This document shows, piece after piece, positions 50,601 through 58,923 of a stretch of DNA of 64,000 nt. The notes below the pieces were generated by a model. It was not told where the DNA came from, did not search any database, and was given only the letters and a program-made list of their open reading frames with translations. The translations under genes were made by a program, and so were the position numbers. The stretch covers positions 1 to 64,000 of the forward strand of contig NZ_BMIK01000013.1 of assembly GCF_014642075.1 (NCBI RefSeq), read 5' to 3'. Position 1 is the stretch's first letter. Every line of letters starts with the position of its first letter. The stretch is from Parapedobacter defluvii (GTDB taxonomy: Bacteria; Bacteroidota; Bacteroidia; Sphingobacteriales; Sphingobacteriaceae).

Positions 50601-51677
50601 TTACGTAAACGTTTCCGCTGGATCAAAAGTCGATAACGGCGGCAGGTCCGGCCGTTGGCCATCCATTGAAATAAGAAGTGACACAACGCACCAACCGTCT
50701 ACCCTTGCGTATTCCAGCAGAAATGATTCCGAAAACGTATATTCAAGACGCTGACGGAGGTTCGACAGCCCAAATCCCGTATGCTTTCGCCGGAGCGAGT
50801 TGTTGGGACGGTTGCGCGTGGTAATAAACAGGTAGGGATATCGGTAATCGACATGCAGCTCAGCCTTTTCCTTCAGGAAATCGCCATGCGCAAAAATATT
50901 TTCCACCAGCGTCAGTATTCCCATCGGCACGATGCGCGATCGTCTGAGCGGTCCGTGCATAAGGATGTCTAACCGCACTAAACCATTAAAACGCAAATCT
51001 GTGATACGAATGATCTTTTTCGTCATTTTCAGTTCCTTTTTCACAGATACCGTCTTTTTGTTCCGGGTGGCCAGGCAATAGTACAGCACATCCAGCAAGA
51101 GGTCATAAGCTTCGCCCAAACGGGAAGAGCCGGTGAGGCTTAGTTCGCGCAGCAACGCAAGGGCATTGAGCAGAAAATGTTCCGGCAAATGCATATGTGC
51201 CCACTTATGCTGGAGTACAGCCAATCGCTTTTCCAGTTCGGCTACATTGCTCAGCACCCGTTGCCGATCAACCTCCATCTTGTGCATGGTATAGTGGCGC
51301 ACACTGTAAAGCAGGCAGAGTACCAACGGAAATAAGACGGCAAACACATTGGTCACCTGAAAGACCAGCCCCCGCAACGAGCGGATGCGGATTTCCAGTG
51401 CGCCGGAATAGTGACTGACCAGTGCGATGAGCACTAACATCACCAGCCACTCGGCGCCCAAGGCGATCCATATTGTTTTAGGCCGCCAGCCAACTACCTT
51501 TCCGACCCACGGAAACAATCCATACACATTTCCATAAAAAAGCAGCGTACCCAAGGCGACTTGCAGAAGCAGGTCTGGATTGTTTAACAAACCCGCCACG
51601 AGCGACGAGCGTGTATACGTACAGTAGGCGATAACCAGCAGTACAAAACCAGGAAGATGTCGGCTAAAATTCTTCAT
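50601..51677 (-). CDS. LytS-type sensor histidine kinase
   Basis: A 358-residue membrane kinase. The membrane part (about 1-150: FVLLVIAYCTYTRSSLVAGL and others, six helices) is followed by an HisKA_7-like core in which HKWAHMHLPEHFLLNALALL replaces the usual QxxPHFLFNxLN motif. ATPase motifs MGILTLVENIFAHGDFL and TGFGLSNLRQRLEYTF are present. The pHis region is divergent, so activity is not certain. It overlaps the response regulator by 14 bp. Start chosen as MKNFSRHLPGF at 51677; longer readings would overlap the regulator more. Confidence 0.85.
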   Translation of the reverse strand: MKNFSRHLPGFVLLVIAYCTYTRSSLVAGLLNNPDLLLQVALGTLLFYGNVYGLFPWVGKVVGWRPKTIWIALGAEWLVMLVLIALVSHYSGALEIRIRSLRGLVFQVTNVFAVLFPLVLCLLYSVRHYTMHKMEVDRQRVLSNVAELEKRLAVLQHKWAHMHLPEHFLLNALALLRELSLTGSSRLGEAYDLLLDVLYYCLATRNKKTVSVKKELKMTKKIIRITDLRFNGLVRLDILMHGPLRRSRIVPMGILTLVENIFAHGDFLKEKAELHVDYRYPYLFITTRNRPNNSLRRKHTGFGLSNLRQRLEYTFSESFLLEYARVDGWCVVSLLISMDGQRPDLPPLSTFDPAETFT

Positions 51678-52401
51678 CCGGCTTATGTTTTCCAAGCATT
51701 CGGGCCTTCCAAAATGCATTGAACTGCTCGGCATAGGCCGGACCAATGACAAACGAATCGCCGTTATGCAGTGTGACCATCCCCTCACCTAGTTCACGGA
51801 TGCTTTCAACCCGGACAATAATCGATTTGTGAATGCGGATAAAGCGCCCGGTTATCCCCGGTTCCTTCAGAAAACCTTTGAGTGTGTGGTGCACCACATA
51901 TGAGCGGGCGGGTGTGTGAACGATGATGTAGTCTTTGGCCCCTTCCACGTGTGTGATATCCGGAATGGATACGGCATATTGCCTCCGTTTGGAGCCATCA
52001 TTGACGAAACGCAACATGTCTCCGTCTGACTCAGCCCTTAACGATTTGCTGAGTTTCGTAATTTGCCGTAAGAGCTGACGTTCGCGAAGGGGTTTAAGCA
52101 GAAAGGCATCGGCATCCGTATCATTGGCCTCATCCAGATGTTCGGCATGACCCGTCAGGTAAACGAAGCGCTGACACTTATCGCCCAATAGGGTCACGGC
52201 CGAAAAACCATCCGTGCCGGGCATTTCCACATCGCAAAGGATCAGTGCTACCATTTGCTGTTTGTCTACATATTCCAGTGCTCTTGCCACACCCGTAAAG
52301 ACTTGTACGGTAATGTCCGCTCGCCCCAAACCTTCCACAACCCGCTTGGAATCGGCCAAAGAAAGCGGTTCGTCGTCAATGATTATAATCTGAAAAGCCA
52401 T
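51664..52401 (-). CDS. LytTR-type response regulator
   Basis: A 245-residue regulator: receiver with IIIIDDEPLSLADSKRVVEG, phospho-Asp in ALILCDVEMPGTDGFSAVTL, YLTGHAEHLDEANDTDADAF and LLKPLRERQLL, then LytTR domain (about 140-240) with VEGAKDYIIVHTPARSYVVH and FIRIHKSIIVRVESIRELGE. It forms a two-component system with the overlapping kinase and is divergent from the secreted-peptide operon at 52.6 kb, so that operon is its likely target. A direct repeat near its own start may be the LytTR site. Confidence 0.9.
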   Translation of the reverse strand: MAFQIIIIDDEPLSLADSKRVVEGLGRADITVQVFTGVARALEYVDKQQMVALILCDVEMPGTDGFSAVTLLGDKCQRFVYLTGHAEHLDEANDTDADAFLLKPLRERQLLRQITKLSKSLRAESDGDMLRFVNDGSKRRQYAVSIPDITHVEGAKDYIIVHTPARSYVVHHTLKGFLKEPGITGRFIRIHKSIIVRVESIRELGEGMVTLHNGDSFVIGPAYAEQFNAFWKARMLGKHKPDEEF

Positions 52402-52426
52402 GGCCTGATAAGCTTAATTGATGATC

Positions 52427-52456
52427 GATCGGTTTGAAGATCGGTTTACAAACGTA
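52427..52456 (-). promoter_or_regulatory. promoter and direct repeats of the LytTR operon
   Basis: On the minus strand TACGTTTG (52449-52456) is a TAnnTTTG match. Just downstream, GATCGGTTT occurs twice (52427-52435 and 52439-52447, plus-strand reading), near the likely first transcribed base. The repeat could be an autoregulatory site. Confidence 0.5.
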
Positions 52457-52576
52457 AAAGTAGCAAAAACGTTTTATCGAATGAAATGCCTTTGTTGTCG
52501 AAACACCCCCTTGGCGGCGTCGAAATTCAGTAGGAATCGGTCTTAAAAGCCTTCATATTAGCAAAAAACACAGAAA

Positions 52577-52771
52577 ATGAAAAGAAAAACACAAACACAT
52601 GCATTGGCTGTACTAGGTATGGCCATCCTCGCTTCCGCTCCCTTTCTGCAGTCTATTGCCAATGACCCCGCAAAGGCGGACTATGCCGCTGCAGTTGCCA
52701 GTAAGGATCAACCCAAAGAGGACGACGATGATTTCAACGGCATCCGGTTCAAGCTGTTTTTTCCAAACTAA
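52577..52771 (+). CDS. small secreted peptide (64 residues), possible toxin or signal precursor
   Basis: MKRKTQTHALAVLGMAILAS and APFLQSIANDPAKADYAAAV: a clear Sec signal peptide with basic start, hydrophobic core and a cut near SIA-ND. The mature part (about 35 residues) is acidic (KEDDDDF) and ends FNGIRFKLFFPN, an aromatic-basic tail. No family is recognised. It lies 33 bp before a membrane-anchored protein and an HTTM protein, the same layout as SdpC-type toxins with SdpA and SdpB, though it is shorter and unrelated in sequence. The peptide being the product of this operon is an inference. Confidence 0.65.
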   Translation: MKRKTQTHALAVLGMAILASAPFLQSIANDPAKADYAAAVASKDQPKEDDDDFNGIRFKLFFPN

Positions 52772-52804
52772 GCCACTGCCCGCCAATCATCAAACCGTAG
52801 TGTC

Positions 52805-53365
52805 ATGACAACCAACAGCCGCATGCTTTTCTTAATCGGCGTGGCCTTTCACCTGCTGGTCATCGCAGGGCACAACATACTGGCCACTGCCGATGGCGTA
52901 AGGACGATATACGGCTGGCGGCTGCTGCCGGTACCCACAGAACATAGGCTCCGTGCGTTGCTTAGCCATCCTGTTGCCGCACATTACGGTATCTTTAGTG
53001 GCATCGGGATGGGCTACGGCTTCTACGCCCCGCAGGTGGGCAGCCCCTATGTTGCCATGCTGGAACGTAAATCAGGCGGTCATTGCGATACACTGTTCCA
53101 TCCGGGGCTGCGTACAAGTACCGGTATCCTGCGGTTTTCGTCGGCATTGGACCTCTTTCAGTGGCTCACGGTGGCACCTGACACGGCTGCTCACGGCATG
53201 GCGAAACAACTGGTTGATGAACTCGCCAAGCAATACCGGCGGCGTTCGGGAGCGGACAGCGTACGGTGCCATATTTACCGTATCCAGCCGCCGAGTTTCC
53301 AGCGGCCTTCAGACGGTATCGGGCTGAGGGAGGTTTTTTCTTCATCCGGTTATTCAATACCGTAA
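52805..53365 (+). CDS. membrane-anchored protein, SdpA-like by context
   Basis: A 186-residue protein with one N-terminal helix (MLFLIGVAFHLLVIAGHNIL) and a soluble domain outside. It has GIGMGYGFYAPQVGSPYVAM, a short motif that resembles the 'GWGFFTKNP' phrase of SdpA, and FSSALDLFQWLTVAPDTAAH. No family is certain. It precedes the HTTM gene by 5 bp, which is the SdpA-SdpB order. SdpA in Bacillus is a small protein needed with SdpB to make the mature SDP toxin. Confidence 0.55.
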   Translation: MTTNSRMLFLIGVAFHLLVIAGHNILATADGVRTIYGWRLLPVPTEHRLRALLSHPVAAHYGIFSGIGMGYGFYAPQVGSPYVAMLERKSGGHCDTLFHPGLRTSTGILRFSSALDLFQWLTVAPDTAAHGMAKQLVDELAKQYRRRSGADSVRCHIYRIQPPSFQRPSDGIGLREVFSSSGYSIP

Positions 53366-53370
53366 CCGCT

Positions 53371-54285
53371 ATGCTTACACACTTTTTCTTCAAAAAGCCA
53401 GTCGGTGGCAACTACCTCCAACTGCTGCGCATCGGTACCGGGTCGGTACTCCTCTTCGCCGTGCTGGAGCTTTGGCCCGACTTTGATGCGCTGTATGGAC
53501 CCGATGGTGTGCTGCCGCATTCACTGGTGATGGAAATCCAGTCTGCGGTTGGCCTATCGTATCCCACTATCCTTCAGGAAATCCATTCCGTCACGGCATG
53601 GCCTTATGCCGTGTTAACGCACGGCACGGTAACCCTGTATGCTATTCTGTGTATACTACTGGCTTTTGCACGCCGGCTACACCGGATTGTGGCGGCCGCG
53701 TTACTGTTGCTACATAGCAGCCTGTTTACCGTGCAACCCCTGTACAGTTATGGGTTCGATTTTCTGGGGAGTGTAGCCCTGTTCTATTGCTTATTGGCAC
53801 CCCGGCGGCCTTCAAGTAGCTGGGCAAGACCCTGGCTGCGTGTATTGCAGTTGCATCTTTGTTTGATTTACTTTTTCAGTGGCGCCGGCAAAGCTCTTGG
53901 CCACACCTGGCGAAACGGAGCTGCGCTCTACAAAGCGCTGGGAGTTCCCGCAATGCCTCCGCTGCTACCCCTTGATACGGCCTTACCCACCCTCGGCGAA
54001 TATCCCTTCGCATTTGCCATAGGGGGTTGGGCAGTAATTATCCTTGAATTGGGGTACGCGGCTGGCATCTGGTGGCGGCGCACATATTCACTATTTCTTT
54101 ACGGTGCGATTTCGCTTCATGCGGCTATCGCATTGCTGCTCGGATTGTACCATTTCTCACTTTTGATGATTGTTTTCAACTACTGTGCGTTCTGGACGGA
54201 TCCGCCAGCCCAGTACGGGAATAGGCAGGATGGCACACCGGAGGCGGCCAAGTCTACGTCTACCGGATACCGCCCTGTAATGTGA
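53371..54285 (+). CDS. HTTM domain membrane protein (SdpB-like)
   Basis: A 304-residue protein with about eight helices. The HTTM (VKGC-like) sign is the start LQLLRIGTGSVLLFAVLELW, PDFDALYGPDGVLPHSLVME, then LHLCLIYFFSGAGKALGHTW and RNGAALYKALG. Such proteins resemble the membrane part of gamma-carboxylase; SdpB is the best-known bacterial case and helps mature a peptide toxin. The downstream Crp-like gene overlaps its end. The start MLTHFFFKKP is chosen since longer frames overlap the preceding gene. Confidence 0.85.
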   Translation: MLTHFFFKKPVGGNYLQLLRIGTGSVLLFAVLELWPDFDALYGPDGVLPHSLVMEIQSAVGLSYPTILQEIHSVTAWPYAVLTHGTVTLYAILCILLAFARRLHRIVAAALLLLHSSLFTVQPLYSYGFDFLGSVALFYCLLAPRRPSSSWARPWLRVLQLHLCLIYFFSGAGKALGHTWRNGAALYKALGVPAMPPLLPLDTALPTLGEYPFAFAIGGWAVIILELGYAAGIWWRRTYSLFLYGAISLHAAIALLLGLYHFSLLMIVFNYCAFWTDPPAQYGNRQDGTPEAAKSTSTGYRPVM

Positions 54286-54347
54286 TGCGACCGCAAGTCC
54301 TGTCAGCCGGTTCCGCCCGCCCGCCGCCATCGTCTATTCTTATTGAC

Positions 54348-54932
54348 ATGTTTGATCATTTTTACCACTTTTGGAAGCACTATTGCCCAGACATCCGTGA
54401 TATCGCCCGTGCTTACCTAGCTACCCATCACCGGATGGTGATGTACCGACGCGGCGAGGTAATTAAAGTTCCCGACGATTATTTTCCCTACCTGTGCATC
54501 GTACTTGACGGCACGGTGGGCGGCTATCAGTATAACCGATCGGGTAAGCGGAGCCTGCGTGAACTGCTATTGCCGATGGACTTTTTTACCGGTACGGAGC
54601 ACACGTTCAGCGACCGGAAAGCCAGTGTAGAGTTTGTGGCGTTGCGCGCCACTACCTCATTGCAGATTACAATTGCAGATGCCCGGAAGGCGCAGTCACT
54701 ATTTTTCGAAGTCAGCGAGCTATTCCATGTATTAAAACAGCGCAAAATTCTCCGGTTGCGCAAGCTTGTGGCGCTTTATCAAGAGGATAGGTACTACGAC
54801 CGCTATGCGCTTTTCCGTGAATTGCTACCAGATGTCGCAACTACCCTAACCAACGGCACCCAAGCCGAACTCCTGCACATGAGCCTTGGGCATTTGAAGA
54901 AGTTGAAGAAGCGGTATGTAGAAGAAGAGTAA
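54348..54932 (+). CDS. Crp/Fnr-like cyclic-nucleotide-binding domain protein
   Basis: A 194-residue Crp-family protein. The cNMP-binding fold reads VMYRRGEVIKVPDDYFPYLC and IVLDGTVGGYQYNRSGKRSL then RELLLPMDFFTGTEHTF. The C-terminal part (LPDVATTLTNGTQAELLHMS then LGHLKKLKKRYVEEE) is a weak HTH. The canonical cAMP residues are not obvious. It follows the HTTM gene (stop and start overlapping if the GTG at 54282 is used); the Met at 54348 fits the family better. Likely a transcription factor that responds to redox or a nucleotide, or an immunity or control gene of the operon. Confidence 0.75.
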   Translation: MFDHFYHFWKHYCPDIRDIARAYLATHHRMVMYRRGEVIKVPDDYFPYLCIVLDGTVGGYQYNRSGKRSLRELLLPMDFFTGTEHTFSDRKASVEFVALRATTSLQITIADARKAQSLFFEVSELFHVLKQRKILRLRKLVALYQEDRYYDRYALFRELLPDVATTLTNGTQAELLHMSLGHLKKLKKRYVEEE

Positions 54933-54989
54933 AAATAGTCGCGAGCTGTGCGCCCATTTTGGCTTGTTGTGAAGGGTATCTTTGTTTTT

Positions 54990-55274
54990 ATGAAGGCAGC
55001 AGAAGACAATATCATCATCTCCTATCTACTACGTACCCTCCTTACGTTACTGGCAAGTGGTTATGTGACTATCGCGCTTTCGGCTGAATGCCACGCTGAG
55101 ACATACCTGATTTACCAGCGTTCGCAATGTGTGTATGCCTTCGGGCTCCAGGGCCGATTATCATTGCTACCAAAGACGACGGTACGCATATACCACGAAG
55201 GGTCAATCAATGCGGGTTTGCGACCAAACATCCGATGGGAGAAGCAGAGCGAAAGGTCTGGGAGAATACCATGA
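54990..55274 (+). CDS. doubtful short membrane protein (possible MauE-like remnant)
   Basis: MKAAEDNIIISYLLRTLLTL then LASGYVTIALSAECHAETYL: one N-terminal helix like the start of MauE/DoxX-type proteins, but the rest of the frame (GLQGRLSLLPKTTVRIYHEG) has no such look. Probably a decayed gene or chance frame. It is in the 54933-55496 gap, which otherwise shows nothing I can name, apart from a 40-codon frame at 55271. Confidence 0.25.
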   Translation: MKAAEDNIIISYLLRTLLTLLASGYVTIALSAECHAETYLIYQRSQCVYAFGLQGRLSLLPKTTVRIYHEGSINAGLRPNIRWEKQSERSGRIP

Positions 55275-55496
55275 GTAGCACAGACACACATGCAAGAAAA
55301 AACAGCAATCCGGTTAGTTGGCTGGATTTCCATATCGCTACGCATAATCGCAGGTATGCGTTGTTCACGCGATGCGTGTGTCGGTTCGCTTAAAGTAAGG
55401 AGCCACACAACCGATGGAACATCGGTATCGGCACGCATATAGGAGATCACACAAATTAGATGAATGATTTTTTTAAACATCAATAAATTTTCAACC

Positions 55497-55952
55497 ATGA
55501 AAAATTTACTTTCGGTTATGGTGGCAGCGTTATTTGTTACCGCCACTTCAAGCGCAATTACGGTGAATGTTCCGAACACCGACAAGGAAAAGACGGAACA
55601 AAAAGAAAAAGTCAGTCCTGATCAGCAAGTGGAAACGGTACAGGCTGCAACGTTGGTATCGCTTACCAAGGTTGGGAAAACAGAGCTTTCCACATTAAAA
55701 ACAATTAAAGCTATAAAAAAGCGCTCCGCCCCCGTGTATTACGGCTGGGACATGTCGAACCCGTCTAATCCAGTCTATCGAAGGATTGACGGGCCGTTGG
55801 AAATCAATGAAAAATGTGATGCTGGTACAAATGATTGTGTATTAGAATCCCAAGACGACCATGGCGAAACCATTTCAGCCGAGGATGCCGATAATTTTGG
55901 CCTGACCCCAGCCCAAGGCAGTTCACCCGAAGGCCAATATCTTTTCGATTGA
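55497..55952 (+). CDS. small secreted protein with a Cys pair (DUF6520-like?)
   Basis: A 151-residue protein with signal peptide MKNLLSVMVAALFVTATSSA. The middle is low in complexity (Lys, Glu, Thr); the C-terminal part has YYGWDMSNPSNPVYRRIDGP, then CDAGTNDCVLE with two Cys, and a Ser/Gly/Glu-rich end. The layout reminds me of DUF6520-type small secreted proteins that come with TlpA and MauE genes in Bacteroidota, but the match is weak. It faces the TlpA gene at 18 bp. The two Cys could be a TlpA client disulfide. Confidence 0.6.
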   Translation: MKNLLSVMVAALFVTATSSAITVNVPNTDKEKTEQKEKVSPDQQVETVQAATLVSLTKVGKTELSTLKTIKAIKKRSAPVYYGWDMSNPSNPVYRRIDGPLEINEKCDAGTNDCVLESQDDHGETISAEDADNFGLTPAQGSSPEGQYLFD

Positions 55953-55969
55953 ACAATGTTAGATTACTG

Positions 55970-57520
55970 CTAGCCACCGTCAATAGCCAAATCAATCAGC
56001 GATTTCAATTTGGCTATATTGTCGTTTGAACTCGGTCTTGGAGGGGAAGCACTGATCAGCTTCCCCTTCTTGTCGATGATCAGTAAACTTGGATAACCGG
56101 TCAGGTTATAATGCTTTACGATAGGAGCATTCTGCCCCTGGCCATTGGTAATCAGATCAATTCCGCCTTTATGTGTATACAGGCCGGATTTAATGCCCTT
56201 TTCTTTCCAAAATTCGATTGACTTATCCACGCTTATGGTAATAAACACGACTTCTTTCTTCTTATAATACGAAATGATTGGTTCCATCATTTTCTTTAGA
56301 TTTCGGCATGGTATGCAACCGGTAAACCAGAAATCCACGACAACGGCTTTGCCATGGAAATCGGCTAGGTTCACCAAATTTCCGGAAGAGTCAGGCAGCG
56401 AAAATTCATAAGCGAGCTTGCCGACCCCACGGTTGGCATACAGGCTCAATGCCAGATCCCGATAAGGCCATGTCGTAATGTCTCTACTGATGTCATGAAG
56501 ATAATTTTCGGATGGGAGTTCATTTCTGATGAGGTACGAGGCTCCCATCAGCAATAATCGCTCCTTAATCCTTCCGGCATATTTTTCGGTCAGTATCCGG
56601 TAAAGCTCATCTTCGGTGACCGCTATTTCTTTCGAATCTTTAGTGCCGAATGCCATTTGCTTTATCAGAAACAATTCCTTAAAGAGCAGGTAATCCATAA
56701 AATAAGGTGATTGATGCCAATCGTCCGAAAATGGGACATCGAAATCAGGAAGCGACTCCATCAAGATCTGATAAGCCACCCGGTTGAACCTGTCTTTCTC
56801 CTCTTTTTCTATACTTGCTCCTCCTACCATCATCGCATTGACTACAGAGATCAAGGTTAAATTGCGCCGACCGATGATATCAAAATAAAGCCGGTTATAA
56901 ACCTCCTGCTCAACACTGTCTTTATAGCCGTTTAAAAGGGTGATCTGTTGCTCTGCAATTTTTTTTCTGAGGGTGATAAACCGCTGGACATAGGCAGCGG
57001 CATTGCTGTCCATATTATTAGCGTCAAATTTATAATCGTTTTCGATGGACTCCAACCCAAGTTGAAGGTTCAGTCTAACCGCGCCTTTTCCACGGAAGCC
57101 CAATGAATCTTTGTTTATCCGAATACGGATACTATCTCCATCACGTATCAGAAATGCAAATTGTTTCAGAAAGAAGCCCGAACGTTTTACGCTTCCATTC
57201 CCAACTGGCGACATATAATCTACTTCCATAAAATTGGTCCGGTCCGACAGTTGAACGGGAAAACGATGCAAGTCCTGATTGTTGACTTTCTTTACATAGG
57301 TTCTTGTATGGATGTTATTAGGATATCTAAAGGATAAATAATCGTTAAGACGTATTAATAGCTCCCCCTTGGTATGAGAAGCATTGCTGTCCGCTATTTC
57401 GACCTCTATAATTGCAGACAAGCCGCCCGCATTTACCCGTTGGCAATTGTTGGTTGTGTCCGCTTTTACATCGCAGGAATACAAGATAGCGACCAGCCCC
57501 ATCATATTGAGGTATTTCAT
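55970..57520 (-). CDS. TlpA/thioredoxin-like lipoprotein with large N-terminal domain
   Basis: A 516-residue periplasmic lipoprotein. Start MKYLNMMGLVAILYSCDVKA has a lipobox-like YSC. Residues 25-380 form a mainly helical domain of no recognised family; the C-terminal thioredoxin fold (about 375-510) has FHGKAVVVDFWFTGCIPCRN with the CIPC active site, and TGYPSLLIIDKKGKLISASP with the cis-Pro. It is the last gene of a SusC-SusD-TlpA operon (2 bp after SusD), a common trio in Bacteroidota. The trio suggests uptake of a disulfide-containing or thiol peptide, an inference. Confidence 0.87.
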   Translation of the reverse strand: MKYLNMMGLVAILYSCDVKADTTNNCQRVNAGGLSAIIEVEIADSNASHTKGELLIRLNDYLSFRYPNNIHTRTYVKKVNNQDLHRFPVQLSDRTNFMEVDYMSPVGNGSVKRSGFFLKQFAFLIRDGDSIRIRINKDSLGFRGKGAVRLNLQLGLESIENDYKFDANNMDSNAAAYVQRFITLRKKIAEQQITLLNGYKDSVEQEVYNRLYFDIIGRRNLTLISVVNAMMVGGASIEKEEKDRFNRVAYQILMESLPDFDVPFSDDWHQSPYFMDYLLFKELFLIKQMAFGTKDSKEIAVTEDELYRILTEKYAGRIKERLLLMGASYLIRNELPSENYLHDISRDITTWPYRDLALSLYANRGVGKLAYEFSLPDSSGNLVNLADFHGKAVVVDFWFTGCIPCRNLKKMMEPIISYYKKKEVVFITISVDKSIEFWKEKGIKSGLYTHKGGIDLITNGQGQNAPIVKHYNLTGYPSLLIIDKKGKLISASPPRPSSNDNIAKLKSLIDLAIDGG

Positions 57521-57522
57521 GG

Positions 57523-58905
57523 CTACCGATCGTTTTGTTGAATCTTGCTTAAGACTATTTCATCGTCCGGGATGGGGAATACATAGCGAGGCGATCCGGG
57601 AGCAAGTGTATACTCTTTCCCGCCGATATTTCGGATAAGCGTAATATTGGCCCCAATCGCATTCAATCTTTTTATGTCTGTCCATCGCAATCCTCTCCAA
57701 ACCAGCTCCTTCCGACGCTCCCACAATATCCTATCCAATGTAGCAGCAGCCGACTCGAATTTCAATGAAACATATTCACCGGTTTTGTACCGCTTCTCCA
57801 GCAATGTATCCATCGTACGCAATGCACCGTCGTTATCACCTCTACGTGCCTGGCACTCGGCTTTAATTAAGTAAATTTCATCGGTGGCCAAGCCGGTAGA
57901 CGGATAAACCGCCACGCCGATATATCCCCTTTTGACGTTGTAATTTCCCAACGTGTTTTTCAGGAAATAAATCTGTAATCTCAGATCATTTACATCATAT
58001 TTATTGATCAGATCCGGATCTACTCCTATCGCTGGTCGAAGGTTGTATCCGGAAGTTTCGGGATATGATCCTGACTGGGTGGAAAAATAGATTACCTCAA
58101 GCGTGTTATTGCTGAAAGGGGTCGCAGCAGCCACATCTACCGTATTGTAATCTATCAACGTGCTGTAAAGCATTAATGTACTATCTGCATATTTTTCCGC
58201 ATTTCCAAAATCGTTCAAGCTCAGATAAATCCTCGATAGCAAGGCATATGCAGCGGCCTTTGACGGCCTGTTCCGGTGCAGGTGCTCCGGCGGTCCCGCC
58301 AAAAGGCTGGCAGCCTGGGCAAGGTCCTTAAAAATCTGCTGATAATTTTCTGAAACCGTTGCACGCGGCGCGATCCTGTCAACATCCGGACTCAGTCTGA
58401 GGGGCACTCCCAGGGCCATCGGGTTGGATGGATCAAATAAAGCCCCAAAATTCTGGACCAGGTTATAGTAGGCGTAGCCACGGGCAAATAATGCCCACCC
58501 CTTTATAAAACCCGCCTCCTCCCGGTCGTGAAAATCGCTTTTCTCCAATATATCCAGTACACTGTTGGCATAAAATATCTGCGTGTATGGGACATTCCAG
58601 TCGGGAATGTTTGTCGCCCCTTCGTAAATGTCTGCTGCCCATGTGTAGGCGTTTCGAGTTACCGGGTCAATCAGTGCGGAAAATGCGGCATCATCAACGA
58701 TGAAGTATTCATCTGCCGAAATCTGGGGAAGGCCGGGCGTGTTGTTGAATATCCCTTTGTTTTCCAGTAATCCCCTGAGGTCTTCAAGGGTGTTCGGAAT
58801 GAGGATATTGGCGGCGGGCTTTTTATCTAAAAACTCGCTTTTATTGCACGCAAATAGACTCAATGAGCATGCGATCAAATATGGAATGACGGTTTTCATA
58901 TTCAT
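57523..58905 (-). CDS. SusD/RagB family outer-membrane lipoprotein
   Basis: The substrate-binding lid of a SusCD importer. A lipoprotein of 460 residues with lipobox SLSLFACNKSEFLDKKP. The SusD marks are EFLDKKPAANILIPNTLEDL, GWALFARGYAYYNLVQNFGA, TKAAAYALLSRIYLSLNDFG (here SKAAAYALLSRIYLSLNDFG), and RRKELVWRGLRWTDIKRLNA near the end. It pairs with the SusC gene directly upstream. No glycoside hydrolase or sigma factor gene is linked, so the substrate is not evident and may not be a glycan. Confidence 0.95.
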   Translation of the reverse strand: MNMKTVIPYLIACSLSLFACNKSEFLDKKPAANILIPNTLEDLRGLLENKGIFNNTPGLPQISADEYFIVDDAAFSALIDPVTRNAYTWAADIYEGATNIPDWNVPYTQIFYANSVLDILEKSDFHDREEAGFIKGWALFARGYAYYNLVQNFGALFDPSNPMALGVPLRLSPDVDRIAPRATVSENYQQIFKDLAQAASLLAGPPEHLHRNRPSKAAAYALLSRIYLSLNDFGNAEKYADSTLMLYSTLIDYNTVDVAAATPFSNNTLEVIYFSTQSGSYPETSGYNLRPAIGVDPDLINKYDVNDLRLQIYFLKNTLGNYNVKRGYIGVAVYPSTGLATDEIYLIKAECQARRGDNDGALRTMDTLLEKRYKTGEYVSLKFESAAATLDRILWERRKELVWRGLRWTDIKRLNAIGANITLIRNIGGKEYTLAPGSPRYVFPIPDDEIVLSKIQQNDR

Positions 58906-58923
58906 TTAAAGGATAGTTTGCAA

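Noticed and set aside
55271-55393. 40-codon frame ending TRCVCRFA as a possible Cys-bearing RiPP precursor
   Set aside because: No biosynthetic enzyme next to it, no leader-like start and no clear ribosome-binding site; a chance frame is more likely.
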